From Shouchella patagoniensis (GTDB lineage: Bacteria; Bacillota; Bacilli; Bacillales; Bacillaceae_D), in the NCBI RefSeq assembly GCF_002019705.1, contig NZ_KV917377.1:2354565-2418564 (forward strand): a stretch of DNA of 64,000 nt, read 5' to 3'. The stretch's first letter is position 1. Every line of letters starts with the position of its first letter. Position numbers and translations under genes: made by a program. Below are positions 16,282-24,489 of the stretch, piece by piece. The notes beneath the pieces were generated by a model that was given only the letters and a program-made list of their open reading frames with translations, was not told where the DNA came from and made no database searches.

Positions 16282-16295
16282 ACCTATCGTTAGGT
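16282..16295. promoter_or_regulatory. TetR operator, site 2
   Basis: The inverted repeat ACCTA-TCGT-TAGGT lies 72 bases upstream of the MFS gene. In the opposite orientation it reads CTAACGATAGGTAGG, sharing both ends with site 1. Confidence 0.55.
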
Positions 16296-16367
16296 TTTAC
16301 ATTATTTTATGGGATCTGGTCACACTATTTTGAAGCGATATCGATCCTTAGAGGAGAAACAAACGAT

Positions 16368-17573
16368 ATGGAACAACACTCTTTATTCAAAAATCGCACA
16401 TTCGTGCTTCTACTAATTGCTGGTGTCTTTGCCGTTGTTGGTTTCAGCATGTTCCTGACAACAACAACTTGGTACGTTGTCACAATACTAGGCTCTGCCA
16501 GTTCACTTGGTCTCGTCCTTATTGCAGCAACAGTGCCCCGATTACTAATGATGGCTTTTGGTGGAGTACTTGCGGATAAATATAAAAAAACAACCATCAT
16601 GTTTGGAACGAATTTGTTGCAAGCAGTGCTCTTATTTTCAATTTACTTGCTTGTTGATACAGATACAATGACACTTGGTATTTTGCTTGGACTAGCAGGA
16701 CTATTCGGTATGCTGGACGCATTTTTTGGACCAGCCAGTTCTTCGATGATTCCAAAGATCGTCGAAAAATCGCAGCTCCAACAAGCCAATGCTTATTTCC
16801 AAGGGGTCGACCAAGTATCTTTTATTGCCGGCCCAGTCATCGCTGGTCTCATCATGGAAACAAATACAATTTCCACAAGTTATTTGGTTGCAATGATCCT
16901 TGTCCTTTTATCAGCAGTCGTGATATTCCCACCGTTTATTAAAGAGGCGCCTGTAGAAAACAAAGTTGTTCAAAGTCCGTTAAACGATTTACGAGAAGGA
17001 TTTTTTTATATTCGCAACTCCCATTTTCTGTTAACAGGCTTAGTTGTCTTAATTACCTTGAACTTCTTTGTGTTTGGTGCGCTTCATATCGCCATTCCAT
17101 TGCTCGTTGATTTACATGGCGGAACACCAATTAACTTAAGTTATATGGAAGTGAGCCTCGGTTTAGGAATGGTCACGAGTACAGTACTGCTAAGTTTTGT
17201 CCAAATTAAGCGAAGAGGGTTCACTTCTCTCCTTGGTTTATTTGCGTCATTAGCAGCTTTACTCGTCTTTAGTTTCGCACCAAACCTGACCTTCTTAACA
17301 GCGGTTGTCTTTATCATTGGTTTTTCCATGTCCTTTGTGTTTATTCCATTCTTTACAGCTGCACAGGAAGGGACCGATAGCCGTTTAATGGGACGTGTAA
17401 TGAGTATCATTTTCCTTGCGATGAACGGATTCGATCCAATTGCTTACGGACTAGTTAGTGCTTTTGTAGCCATCGACATTCCGATTCAGTTGATTCTATT
17501 CTGCTTGGCAATCGCAGGACTTGTTATTGCGAGTACAGTCTTTTTTAAAGCAAAATCGTATTTACGCTCATAA
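16368..17573 (+). CDS. MFS multidrug-type efflux transporter
   Basis: A 401-residue transporter with twelve predicted helices, of the DHA3 (macrolide-efflux-like) drug:H+ antiporter group. The motif-A-like loop GGVLADKYKKTTIM after helix 2 and the FDPIAYGLVSA segment near the end fit this group. Its gene is divergent from tetR across two shared operators, the standard arrangement of a ligand-induced drug pump. The start ATG follows GGAGAAAC. A strong terminator comes right after the stop codon. Substrate unknown. Confidence 0.9.
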   Translation: MEQHSLFKNRTFVLLLIAGVFAVVGFSMFLTTTTWYVVTILGSASSLGLVLIAATVPRLLMMAFGGVLADKYKKTTIMFGTNLLQAVLLFSIYLLVDTDTMTLGILLGLAGLFGMLDAFFGPASSSMIPKIVEKSQLQQANAYFQGVDQVSFIAGPVIAGLIMETNTISTSYLVAMILVLLSAVVIFPPFIKEAPVENKVVQSPLNDLREGFFYIRNSHFLLTGLVVLITLNFFVFGALHIAIPLLVDLHGGTPINLSYMEVSLGLGMVTSTVLLSFVQIKRRGFTSLLGLFASLAALLVFSFAPNLTFLTAVVFIIGFSMSFVFIPFFTAAQEGTDSRLMGRVMSIIFLAMNGFDPIAYGLVSAFVAIDIPIQLILFCLAIAGLVIASTVFFKAKSYLRS

Positions 17574-17577
17574 GTCT

Positions 17578-17610
17578 AAGTCGCTTTCTTTAATTGAAAG
17601 CGACTTTTTT
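17578..17610 (+). terminator. Terminator of the MFS gene
   Basis: An 11-base perfect stem (AAGTCGCTTTC / GAAAGCGACTT) with a seven-base loop followed by TTTTTT. Confidence 0.9.
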
Positions 17611-17632
17611 ACTATAGCGCCTAAAGCATACA

Positions 17633-17665
17633 GAAAAATCCAGTTAGAGTAGCTCTAACTGGATT
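17633..17665 (-). terminator. Terminator of the DUF1537/TRAP/aldolase operon
   Basis: A 13-base perfect stem (AATCCAGTTAGAG / CTCTAACTGGATT) with a three-base loop. The run of A before it on the plus strand is the T run of a minus-strand terminator, 19 bases after the aldolase stop codon. Confidence 0.85.
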
Positions 17666-17683
17666 ACTCATATTCAATCGTAT

Positions 17684-18328
17684 CTAGTCCCAATCACGGG
17701 CCGGTTTGTACCCAGAATGATGAAGAAAGTGTTTGACGGTTTCATCACTAAGACCGTTTAACGAAATGTTTTTTTCTAACGCAAGAATATGCATATGCGC
17801 TGTGTACTCCAACGTTTGTAAAGCTGTCCGAGCTTCCTTAATATTCACATCACAAACAATAATGCCATGATTCTCGAGTAAAAAGATATTGGCTTTTTTC
17901 GCACTTTCTTTAACCGCTTGAGCAAGCTCCCTACTCCCAGGTTGGTAAAATGGGATTCGCTCGATACGTTCCAAATAATACATTGATTCAACAAAATAAT
18001 TCGAAGGTATTTGTAAATTGGAATTGGCAATAAATGTGCTATAAAAAGGAGATGCGTGAAGAACGGCATTGATTTCTGGACGTTCCTCATAAATTCCTTC
18101 ATGCATTAAAAACTCTTTCGATGGTTTCTTCCCCGCCAAATGTTCTCCATCTTTACAATAAGAGAAATCATCTAGTTCCAATTCGCCCAAATAGGTTCCT
18201 GTAGCCGATATAAAATAACCGTCTTCACACCTAGCGCTAATGTTTCCGGCGGTACCCCATGCGAGGTTTTTATCCATCATAAATTTACCGGTCTTCTGTA
18301 GATCCAATAATATGGCATGATTGTTCAT
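17684..18328 (-). CDS. Class II aldolase/adducin family protein
   Basis: A 214-residue protein of the L-fuculose/L-rhamnulose-phosphate aldolase, ribulose-phosphate epimerase and oxo-tetronate-phosphate decarboxylase fold. The phosphate-binding GNIS (28-31), SATG (41-44), the Glu in PSKE (Glu72), the first zinc histidine (His91) and the third in ENHG (His154) are present. The second zinc histidine of the HxH motif is replaced: the sequence reads VLHASPF, with serine at 93. It is the last gene of an operon with a DUF1537 kinase, so a role on a phosphorylated four- to six-carbon acid is likely. Start: ATG eight bases after AAAGGAG. Confidence 0.85.
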   Translation of the reverse strand: MNNHAILLDLQKTGKFMMDKNLAWGTAGNISARCEDGYFISATGTYLGELELDDFSYCKDGEHLAGKKPSKEFLMHEGIYEERPEINAVLHASPFYSTFIANSNLQIPSNYFVESMYYLERIERIPFYQPGSRELAQAVKESAKKANIFLLENHGIIVCDVNIKEARTALQTLEYTAHMHILALEKNISLNGLSDETVKHFLHHSGYKPARDWD

Positions 18329-18352
18329 TTTGTTCACTCCTTTTATGCGTTT

Positions 18353-19627
18353 TTACTTCATCCATTGAACCACTGTGGTTGTGATCGAAGGAATAAACGT
18401 AATAATTAACAAGCAAATAAGAACAGCGATATATAACGGTATAAGGCTAATCGTCAATTTATCCATTCGCAGTTTCCCTATTTTAGAAACCACAAACAAG
18501 TTTAGACCTAGAGGTGGGGTAACCATACCAATGGCAAGAGTGACAATCATCACAATACCAAAGTGAACCGGATCTATTCCTAATTCAGAAGCTACAGGTA
18601 CTAAAATTGGAGCGAGAATGATAATCGACGCATTCGTTTCCATAAACATACCGACTAAAAGTAGTAATAAAACAACAATCCCTAAAAAGATAAATGGATT
18701 TTCTGATATTGAAGTAATAATACCTGCCACCTGTTGCGGAACGTTTTCTATCGTCAAAATCCAACTAAATAGTCCTGCTGTGGCAAGGATTAGCATAATA
18801 GTCGACGTTGTAATTGAGGCTTGTGAAAGGATCGTTTTAAATGTACTTATATTGATTGCTCGATAAACAAACACACCTACAATAAATGCATAAGCTACAG
18901 CTACACCTGCGGCTTCTGTTGCCGTAAACAGCCCTGTATAAATTCCACCTAAAATGATTACTGGCATGATGATTGCTGGAATCGCTTTTACAAAGGCTAC
19001 TCCTATTTCTTTTCCGCTTTTCTTTTCTTCTTTAGAGTAATTACGTTTCTTTGAAAGGATATACACGGTTATAATAAGCCCGATCCCGATTATGATCCCA
19101 GGTACCATACCGGCGATAAATAAGTCTCCTATGGATGCCCCAACCGCTGTGCCGTAAAGGATTAACGGGATACTTGGTGGCATAATAATTCCAAGAGTCC
19201 CTGAAACAGCTTGTACACCTCCAGCAAACTCTTTGTCATACCCACGAGTGATCATTGCTGGTATTAAAATTGCTCCAAGAGCTGCCGTTGCGGCTACACT
19301 TGAACCAGATATCGCCGCGAAAAACATTGTTGTAACAATGGTAACAACAGCTAATCCACCAGTCAGATGCCCTGTAAGAGCATTAGCTAAGTTAATCAAC
19401 CTCTGCGATATTCCTCCGTATTCCATTATGACCCCAGCTAAGATGAACAAAGGGATTGCAAGTAACGGAAACGAATCCAAAGATACGAATGCTCTTTGTG
19501 CTAACGTCAATAAAGAGATATCGCCAGCAACCATCATTGCAAGACTAGTTGATAAACCGAGTGCGATGGCAACAGGTACACCGATTAAAAATAACGTTAT
19601 CAACGATACGAGTAACACCATAATCAT
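18353..19627 (-). CDS. dctM: TRAP transporter large permease, DctM family
   Basis: A 424-residue polytopic permease. Conserved DctM stretches are LLAIPLFILAGVIMEYGG, AISGSSVAATAALGAILIP, IMPPSIPLILYG and IGMVTPPLGLNLFV. It overlaps the dctQ gene by four bases (ATGA), which indicates translational coupling. It is only moderately similar to the DctM at 4245-5552, so the two TRAP systems are separate paralogues rather than a recent duplication. Confidence 0.92.
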   Translation of the reverse strand: MIMVLLVSLITLFLIGVPVAIALGLSTSLAMMVAGDISLLTLAQRAFVSLDSFPLLAIPLFILAGVIMEYGGISQRLINLANALTGHLTGGLAVVTIVTTMFFAAISGSSVAATAALGAILIPAMITRGYDKEFAGGVQAVSGTLGIIMPPSIPLILYGTAVGASIGDLFIAGMVPGIIIGIGLIITVYILSKKRNYSKEEKKSGKEIGVAFVKAIPAIIMPVIILGGIYTGLFTATEAAGVAVAYAFIVGVFVYRAINISTFKTILSQASITTSTIMLILATAGLFSWILTIENVPQQVAGIITSISENPFIFLGIVVLLLLLVGMFMETNASIIILAPILVPVASELGIDPVHFGIVMIVTLAIGMVTPPLGLNLFVVSKIGKLRMDKLTISLIPLYIAVLICLLIITFIPSITTTVVQWMK

Positions 19628-20130
19628 TGGTCTTCACCAACTATTCTATCTATATGTTTATTGCCATTGCTCGGGCTTATCAATAAAGCTATAATGTTCG
19701 CTAACATGACAAGTGCACCAAGCGGGATGGCCGCATAAGCCCAAGCCATTGAGTATTGTAAGGTCGGAGTAGACTGGTCTACAACCATATACGTTAGTTG
19801 ACTTCCGTAATATACCAACAACAGACAAAAGAGGGCGCTGATCCATAAAATCATTTTTTGTAAACGTTCCTTATTCTTTTGCTTGATAACATCTAATAAA
19901 AAATCAATCGCAATATGCTGGTTGTAACGCATCGCTAGTCCTGACCCTAAAAAAACAATATATATCATTAAGTATCGAGCAATTTCTTCCGTCCAACTAA
20001 GAGGAACATTAATGACAAAACGGGTTGTCACTTGTAAAACAACCAATAAAGCTAAAATCACAAGCATGATTGATACCAAATATTTAATCCCATTATTTAA
20101 GCTGTCAATGATTTTGATATACGTATTCAT
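19624..20130 (-). CDS. dctQ: TRAP transporter small permease, DctQ family
   Basis: A 168-residue protein with four hydrophobic segments. The family segment FVINVPLSWTEEIARYLMIY between helices 1 and 2 is clear. A GAGGGAG site precedes the ATG. It sits between the binding-protein gene and the large-permease gene and forms the membrane complex with DctM. Confidence 0.88.
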   Translation of the reverse strand: MNTYIKIIDSLNNGIKYLVSIMLVILALLVVLQVTTRFVINVPLSWTEEIARYLMIYIVFLGSGLAMRYNQHIAIDFLLDVIKQKNKERLQKMILWISALFCLLLVYYGSQLTYMVVDQSTPTLQYSMAWAYAAIPLGALVMLANIIALLISPSNGNKHIDRIVGEDQ

Positions 20131-20135
20131 CGGTC

Positions 20136-21125
20136 TTACTCCCTCATACTTTGTATCGTGTCATAGAGATCTCTACCGTACTTGTCCGCTAATCTCTCAT
20201 TCACGTCTTGAACCGCATCTCTAAACGGCTCTTGGTCGACTTCAATTACTTCAACCCCTTCATCAACCATCAATTGAAGTGCCGCTTCCTCTTCAGAGAA
20301 AACGATTTCATTTTGGTACATACGAGCCTCTTCTGCTGCTTCTAATACGGCACCTCTCTCACTTTCCGTTAAATCTTCAAATGTCTTTTCACTCATGAGT
20401 AACTGAACGTACCCAAATACATGATCTGTCATCACAAGATAATCCTGTACTTCATGAATACGGGCACTTGCAGTAAACTCAATTGGATTCTCTTGAGCAT
20501 CAATTACCCCTGTCTGCAAAGACGAATACACTTCCCCAAAGTTCATCGGAGTTGGACTTGCCCCCATTGCTTTCCATCCTTCCACTGAAGCTTCAATATT
20601 CGGAACTCGAATCTTTGTCCCTCTCAAATCTTCAGGAGATTCAACAAGCTTGTTGGTCGTTAGTTCTCTCGGTCCACGCAACCAAAACTCAAGTCCTCGC
20701 ACACCTGTCTCTTCTAATGTTTCATTTTGTAATCGCTTTCCATCTTCACCATAAACAAATTCTTCTAAATGATCCAAATCTTCAAATAAGTAAGGAAGCT
20801 CTAAGATTGAGTACGGCTCATGGAAGTTTGACATGACGCCTGCAACTAAAGCAAAATCAACCGATCCTATTTGCATTCCTTCTACTAAATCTCGGTCAGC
20901 TCCTAAAGTAGAGCTTGGATATACCTCTACTTTAACGGAGCCTTCCGTTTTTTCATTAACTAATTCTGCAAACCGCAGTGATCCTTTATGCCAAGCATTT
21001 GACTCACTTTGAATATGCCCTAACCTTAGTAAGGTCGGTTCCTTTTCCGCAGATGAACTTTGGTTACAAGCTGCAAGCATTAAAGCAACAACCGAAATTG
21101 GTATGAAACTCTTTCCTATTTTCAC
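20136..21125 (-). CDS. dctP: TRAP transporter solute-binding lipoprotein, DctP family
   Basis: A 329-residue lipoprotein. The signal peptide ends in LMLAAC, giving a lipid-anchored binding protein. DctP features are LRLGHIQSESNAWHKGS, then LRGTKIRVPNIEASVEGWK with the carboxylate-binding arginine, and GEVYSSLQTGVIDAQENP. It begins at GTG; its ribosome binding site (AGGAGGAG) overlaps the end of the dehydrogenase gene upstream. The ligand is probably a hydroxylated carboxylic acid, judging from the kinase and aldolase in the operon. Confidence 0.92.
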   Translation of the reverse strand: MKIGKSFIPISVVALMLAACNQSSSAEKEPTLLRLGHIQSESNAWHKGSLRFAELVNEKTEGSVKVEVYPSSTLGADRDLVEGMQIGSVDFALVAGVMSNFHEPYSILELPYLFEDLDHLEEFVYGEDGKRLQNETLEETGVRGLEFWLRGPRELTTNKLVESPEDLRGTKIRVPNIEASVEGWKAMGASPTPMNFGEVYSSLQTGVIDAQENPIEFTASARIHEVQDYLVMTDHVFGYVQLLMSEKTFEDLTESERGAVLEAAEEARMYQNEIVFSEEEAALQLMVDEGVEVIEVDQEPFRDAVQDVNERLADKYGRDLYDTIQSMRE

Positions 21126-21127
21126 TA

Positions 21128-22162
21128 TTACTCCTCCTGTTCAAAAGAAACGATGACTTTTACGGAGTGATCCTGTTTTTTATCAACCATTTCAAACCCT
21201 CGGCCCGCTTGTTTATAAGACAACTTATGAGAAATGACCTTATCTACATCGAGTTCACCTTTAGCGATAATCTCTAATGCTTGTTCACTATCAGGTCGAT
21301 TGTACGTCATACATCCAACGACTTCTTTTTCATTCTGTTGAAGTTGTTCGATATCAATAGATTGCTCACCATGGAACATCGCTACCGTTACAACTCTTCC
21401 ACCTTTTTTTAATAGATTCAGTGCATCATTTAAAATTCCTGGTACACCAGCTGTAATAAAGACTTTATCAAATGAACCATTAAAGGTTGCTTTTGCTTCT
21501 TTCATCCACGTTGGATTGTCTTTAAGGTTAACCACAGCTGAAGCACCCATGTCTTTAGCAACGTCAAGCGAGTATTCAAGTACATCTGTAACCATCACAT
21601 CATTCACACCCCTGGCTTTAACCGCAATTAAAGTAAGTAAGCCAATTGGGCCTGCACCTAATATTGCTACGCGATCCGTTGATTGAACATCCCCTTTAAA
21701 AGCAGCATGAACACCAACTGCTAATGGTTCTACAAGGACGCCTTGATCATAGCTAACGGATTCTGGTAAAGCAATCACTTGAGCCTCAGGTGAAACGAAA
21801 TACTCGGCCATCGTCCCTAACCAATCGCCCATTCCTGGAGCTAACCGTTTATCGGAATAATTGACATTACCTGTGAAGACACCTTCACTCTCACCCGTAC
21901 CTATTTGCGGCTCAACGGTAACACGATCACCAACTTGAAACTTCGTCACAGCACCCCCTATCTTAACGACTTCACCAGCCACTTCATGGCCGATGACGAC
22001 AGGTGGTTTACGAAAAGGGTGAAGCCCCTTATACGTATGAATGTCTGATCCACAAATACCAGCAACAGCAACTTTGATAAGCACTTCATCTTTCTTAACT
22101 ACTGGTATTTCAATTTCTTGAATGCTTATTTTCTCTGCATCCTCTACAAATACGGCTTTCAC
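21128..22162 (-). CDS. Zinc-dependent medium-chain dehydrogenase
   Basis: A 344-residue oxidoreductase. Catalytic zinc residues occur in GICGSDIHTYKG and VIGHEVAGE, and the nucleotide fold carries LGAGPIGLL. The structural-zinc loop is altered: where most relatives have four cysteines, this one has VEPQIGTGESEGVFTGN with no cysteines, so it probably binds only the catalytic zinc. It would oxidise a hydroxyl of the imported sugar acid with NAD(P). It begins at GTG after GGGAGAGA and is two bases from dctP. Confidence 0.86.
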   Translation of the reverse strand: MKAVFVEDAEKISIQEIEIPVVKKDEVLIKVAVAGICGSDIHTYKGLHPFRKPPVVIGHEVAGEVVKIGGAVTKFQVGDRVTVEPQIGTGESEGVFTGNVNYSDKRLAPGMGDWLGTMAEYFVSPEAQVIALPESVSYDQGVLVEPLAVGVHAAFKGDVQSTDRVAILGAGPIGLLTLIAVKARGVNDVMVTDVLEYSLDVAKDMGASAVVNLKDNPTWMKEAKATFNGSFDKVFITAGVPGILNDALNLLKKGGRVVTVAMFHGEQSIDIEQLQQNEKEVVGCMTYNRPDSEQALEIIAKGELDVDKVISHKLSYKQAGRGFEMVDKKQDHSVKVIVSFEQEE

Positions 22163-22192
22163 AAATGATCTCTCCCTTTATATACGAACAAC

Positions 22193-22825
22193 CTACTGAA
22201 AATACATCATTTTCGACTCAAACAGGTGTTTTTTCATTAGTTCCGAGCATTTCTCATCTCTTGCTTTTAATGCAGCAAGGATTTCCAAGTGCTCTGCGTA
22301 AAATTTTTGAACTCTTGTTGGATCTTTCTTTAAATGCCGAAGTGTAATTCGACGCAAATGGTCTTGATAGTTTAATAAAATTTTCGTAATCTCACTATTT
22401 CCACTGAATTCACTAATAGCAAGGTGAAATTCATGATCAAGTGTAGCAAACTTCTTCACGTCTTTTTCAATAGCTGCCTGTTCTGTAGCGGCTACATTTT
22501 CTTCTAACTCTCTAACCTGTTCAACCGATATACGTTGATAAATATCCTGACAGTTAAACGTTTCTAGTGCGATTCTCAAATTATAAATATCATTAATCCG
22601 CTCAATCGATATATCAATGACAATAATTCCTTGTTTGGAAGAAACACTCACAAATCCTTCAGACTCCAAACGAACGAGTGCATTCTTAATTGGTGTCTTA
22701 CTCATGCCTAACTCATCAATTAATGTTCGTTCAGAGAGAAATTGTCCCGCCTCATAATATTCTTCAAGAATTTTTTCTTTGATTTTTTCATAAGCAACGT
22801 CTTTTAATAACATATTCTTGTTCAT
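22193..22825 (-). CDS. GntR-family regulator, FCD subfamily
   Basis: A 210-residue regulator. The N-terminal winged helix reads LSERTLIDELGMSKTPIKNALVRLESEGFVS. The C-terminal FCD domain of six helices contains the metal-binding residues (Asp and His in ATLDHEFHLAIS and later His). FCD regulators bind a metal-chelated carboxylate, consistent with an acid-sugar operon. It lies inside the operon it probably controls, 10 bases after the kinase gene. A later start at the fifth codon (ATG, 22813) is possible. Confidence 0.9.
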   Translation of the reverse strand: MNKNMLLKDVAYEKIKEKILEEYYEAGQFLSERTLIDELGMSKTPIKNALVRLESEGFVSVSSKQGIIVIDISIERINDIYNLRIALETFNCQDIYQRISVEQVRELEENVAATEQAAIEKDVKKFATLDHEFHLAISEFSGNSEITKILLNYQDHLRRITLRHLKKDPTRVQKFYAEHLEILAALKARDEKCSELMKKHLFESKMMYFQ

Positions 22826-22834
22826 TCCTTTTAT

Positions 22835-24175
22835 TTAATTAGAGCCGGATTGAAAGACTTTATTAAAAAACGCTGGACCGCCTAGCTGCCCACTTTTCAA
22901 TGCAATCTCTAATCCATCATATTTAGCGCTCTCTGAATATGCTAAACATAAAGGAGCTCCTGGCGCAATAGAATCTAATACTTCTAGGCCATAGATATCG
23001 AGATTAGAAGTTACAAAACCAGATGTATCGCCACCAGAAATGATGACTCTACGGATATCTACCTTGTCCAAAACTTGTTTTGTCCAAATCCCTAACATTT
23101 CTCCGATATATCTACCAATTTGATCTTTCGGCACACCGTTTTCGATTAAATGCTTTTTTGTATTTAAAATAATTGGATCATCTGCACCTTTGGCTGTATA
23201 GATGACGACTCGTTTCTTTTCTTCGATCTGTTGTGCAATCGTCTCTAAAAATTGTCCTGCCTTCACTTCATCCGTATATAACTCGCATGGAATTTGAACC
23301 AAATGAAAACCCGCTTTTTCAGCTTCATCAAGTTGCATTTTTGTTACTTCGGAGACGCTCCCTGAAACAGCAAAGAGCTTCTCAGCCTTACTTGGGTTAA
23401 CAACCCGATCCATTTGATCCATTTTGTTTTTGTGTTTCATCATATCTCCAAGCGCGTATTCAATTCCAGATGATCCAACCAAAAATTGTGCTTGGTCGCT
23501 TCTTTTTTCCCAGAGCATTTCTGAAAACTTTTTAATATGTGTATCATTCATTGCATCAAACAGTGTGATTCCACTTGACTTTTCTTCTTCTTCAATCAAT
23601 TCAATAGCCGTTTTCGTTTCTAAGTCACGCACAGTTACCTTGGTCACTTTTTGATTTGTCTGCTCTTGTAAATGTTTCGCGAGATCCGCTTCATTCATTG
23701 GAGTTACTGGATGCTTGGACATTACAGGGTGCATATCTAATCGATAAACTTCATTATTAAAAACAGCAAAATGATTCCCGAAAATTGTATATCTCCCCAA
23801 ATTAGGTGCGGCAACTAACAACGGAAAAGTGAAACCATTAAAATAATTTCTCGCTAAATCACTAGCAAAACCAATACTCCCAACTTCTGGAGAAGAATCA
23901 AAAGTTGAGCATACTTTATAATGGACAAAATAAGGATTAAGCGTTTTTAAAAATTCATAAATAGGCAATAATTCTTCTTTCATTCCATCTAAACCTTTTG
24001 CTCTCGCGGTTCCAGCTATCCCAATACAATCAACATTCCTAAAACGGTTTAACAATTCTTTATTAGGAATTCTTAAGAAAAGAATTGTCTTCAACCCATA
24101 ACGATCGAGAGCTTCCATTGCATCCGTAGACCCAGTGAAATCGTCCCCATAAAACCCTAATAAATATCTTTTCAA
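22835..24175 (-). CDS. Four-carbon acid sugar kinase family protein (DUF1537)
   Basis: A 446-residue ATP-dependent kinase of the OtnK/DtnK/OiaK group. The N-terminal substrate domain opens with GFYGDDFTGSTDAMEAL, and the C-terminal nucleotide domain carries VIISGGDTSGFV, APGAPLCLAYS and LALKSGQLGG-like sequence (seen as IALKSGQLGG). Family members phosphorylate tetronates or 3-oxo acid sugars. The YGDDFTGSTD opening is, as far as I recall, more like the branch containing 3-oxoisoapionate kinase than classical OtnK. It is the first gene of the operon. The frame extends five codons upstream to an ATG without a ribosome binding site; the TTG after GGTGGTG is preferred. Confidence 0.85.
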   Translation of the reverse strand: MKRYLLGFYGDDFTGSTDAMEALDRYGLKTILFLRIPNKELLNRFRNVDCIGIAGTARAKGLDGMKEELLPIYEFLKTLNPYFVHYKVCSTFDSSPEVGSIGFASDLARNYFNGFTFPLLVAAPNLGRYTIFGNHFAVFNNEVYRLDMHPVMSKHPVTPMNEADLAKHLQEQTNQKVTKVTVRDLETKTAIELIEEEEKSSGITLFDAMNDTHIKKFSEMLWEKRSDQAQFLVGSSGIEYALGDMMKHKNKMDQMDRVVNPSKAEKLFAVSGSVSEVTKMQLDEAEKAGFHLVQIPCELYTDEVKAGQFLETIAQQIEEKKRVVIYTAKGADDPIILNTKKHLIENGVPKDQIGRYIGEMLGIWTKQVLDKVDIRRVIISGGDTSGFVTSNLDIYGLEVLDSIAPGAPLCLAYSESAKYDGLEIALKSGQLGGPAFFNKVFQSGSN

Positions 24176-24198
24176 CTCATTCACCACCATCGAAATCT

Positions 24199-24214
24199 AA
24201 CTTAGATCTAAGTT
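24199..24214 (-). promoter_or_regulatory. Perfect 16-bp palindrome, likely GntR operator
   Basis: AACTTAGATCTAAGTT lies between the operon's -10 and the kinase start. Its symmetry and place suit an operator for the FCD regulator encoded as second gene. Confidence 0.55.
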
Positions 24215-24226
24215 GTATCTGAATAG

Positions 24227-24255
24227 ATCGTACCAACAACATTTTTGTATGTCAA
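24227..24255 (-). promoter_or_regulatory. Promoter of the DUF1537/TRAP operon
   Basis: On the minus strand a perfect TTGACA (24250-24255) is followed after 17 bases by TACGAT (24227-24232), about 50 bases before the kinase start. Confidence 0.65.
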
Positions 24256-24423
24256 TATAAAAATAAAAGCGATTTCATAAAAGACGTTACCTCTCCTATT
24301 CTTTTCTACTTTAAAATCATCGCGTATACCTCCGTTTTTCGATCACACATAAATGACTCTTAAAAATAAAGGCTTTATCCAATTTCTTCACGATTGAAAC
24401 CCCTACCATTTTTCAGAATCCAC

Positions 24424-24452
24424 TTGACATTCACTCATTTGCATATGATAAT
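24424..24452 (+). promoter_or_regulatory. Promoter of the lacI-type gene
   Basis: TTGACA (24424-24429), a 17-base spacer, then GATAAT (24447-24452). The operator at 24456-24477 follows immediately. Confidence 0.75.
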
Positions 24453-24455
24453 CTG

Positions 24456-24477
24456 TTTACGAAAACGTTTACGTAAA
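24456..24477 (+). promoter_or_regulatory. LacI-family operator 1
   Basis: The interrupted palindrome TTTACG-AAAACGT-TTACGTAAA has the CG-centred form of LacI/GalR operators. Read on the other strand it shares ACGTAAACG with operator 2 at 25519. Its place just after the -10 indicates autoregulation. Confidence 0.65.
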
Positions 24478-24489
24478 GGTGGGGAGCAG

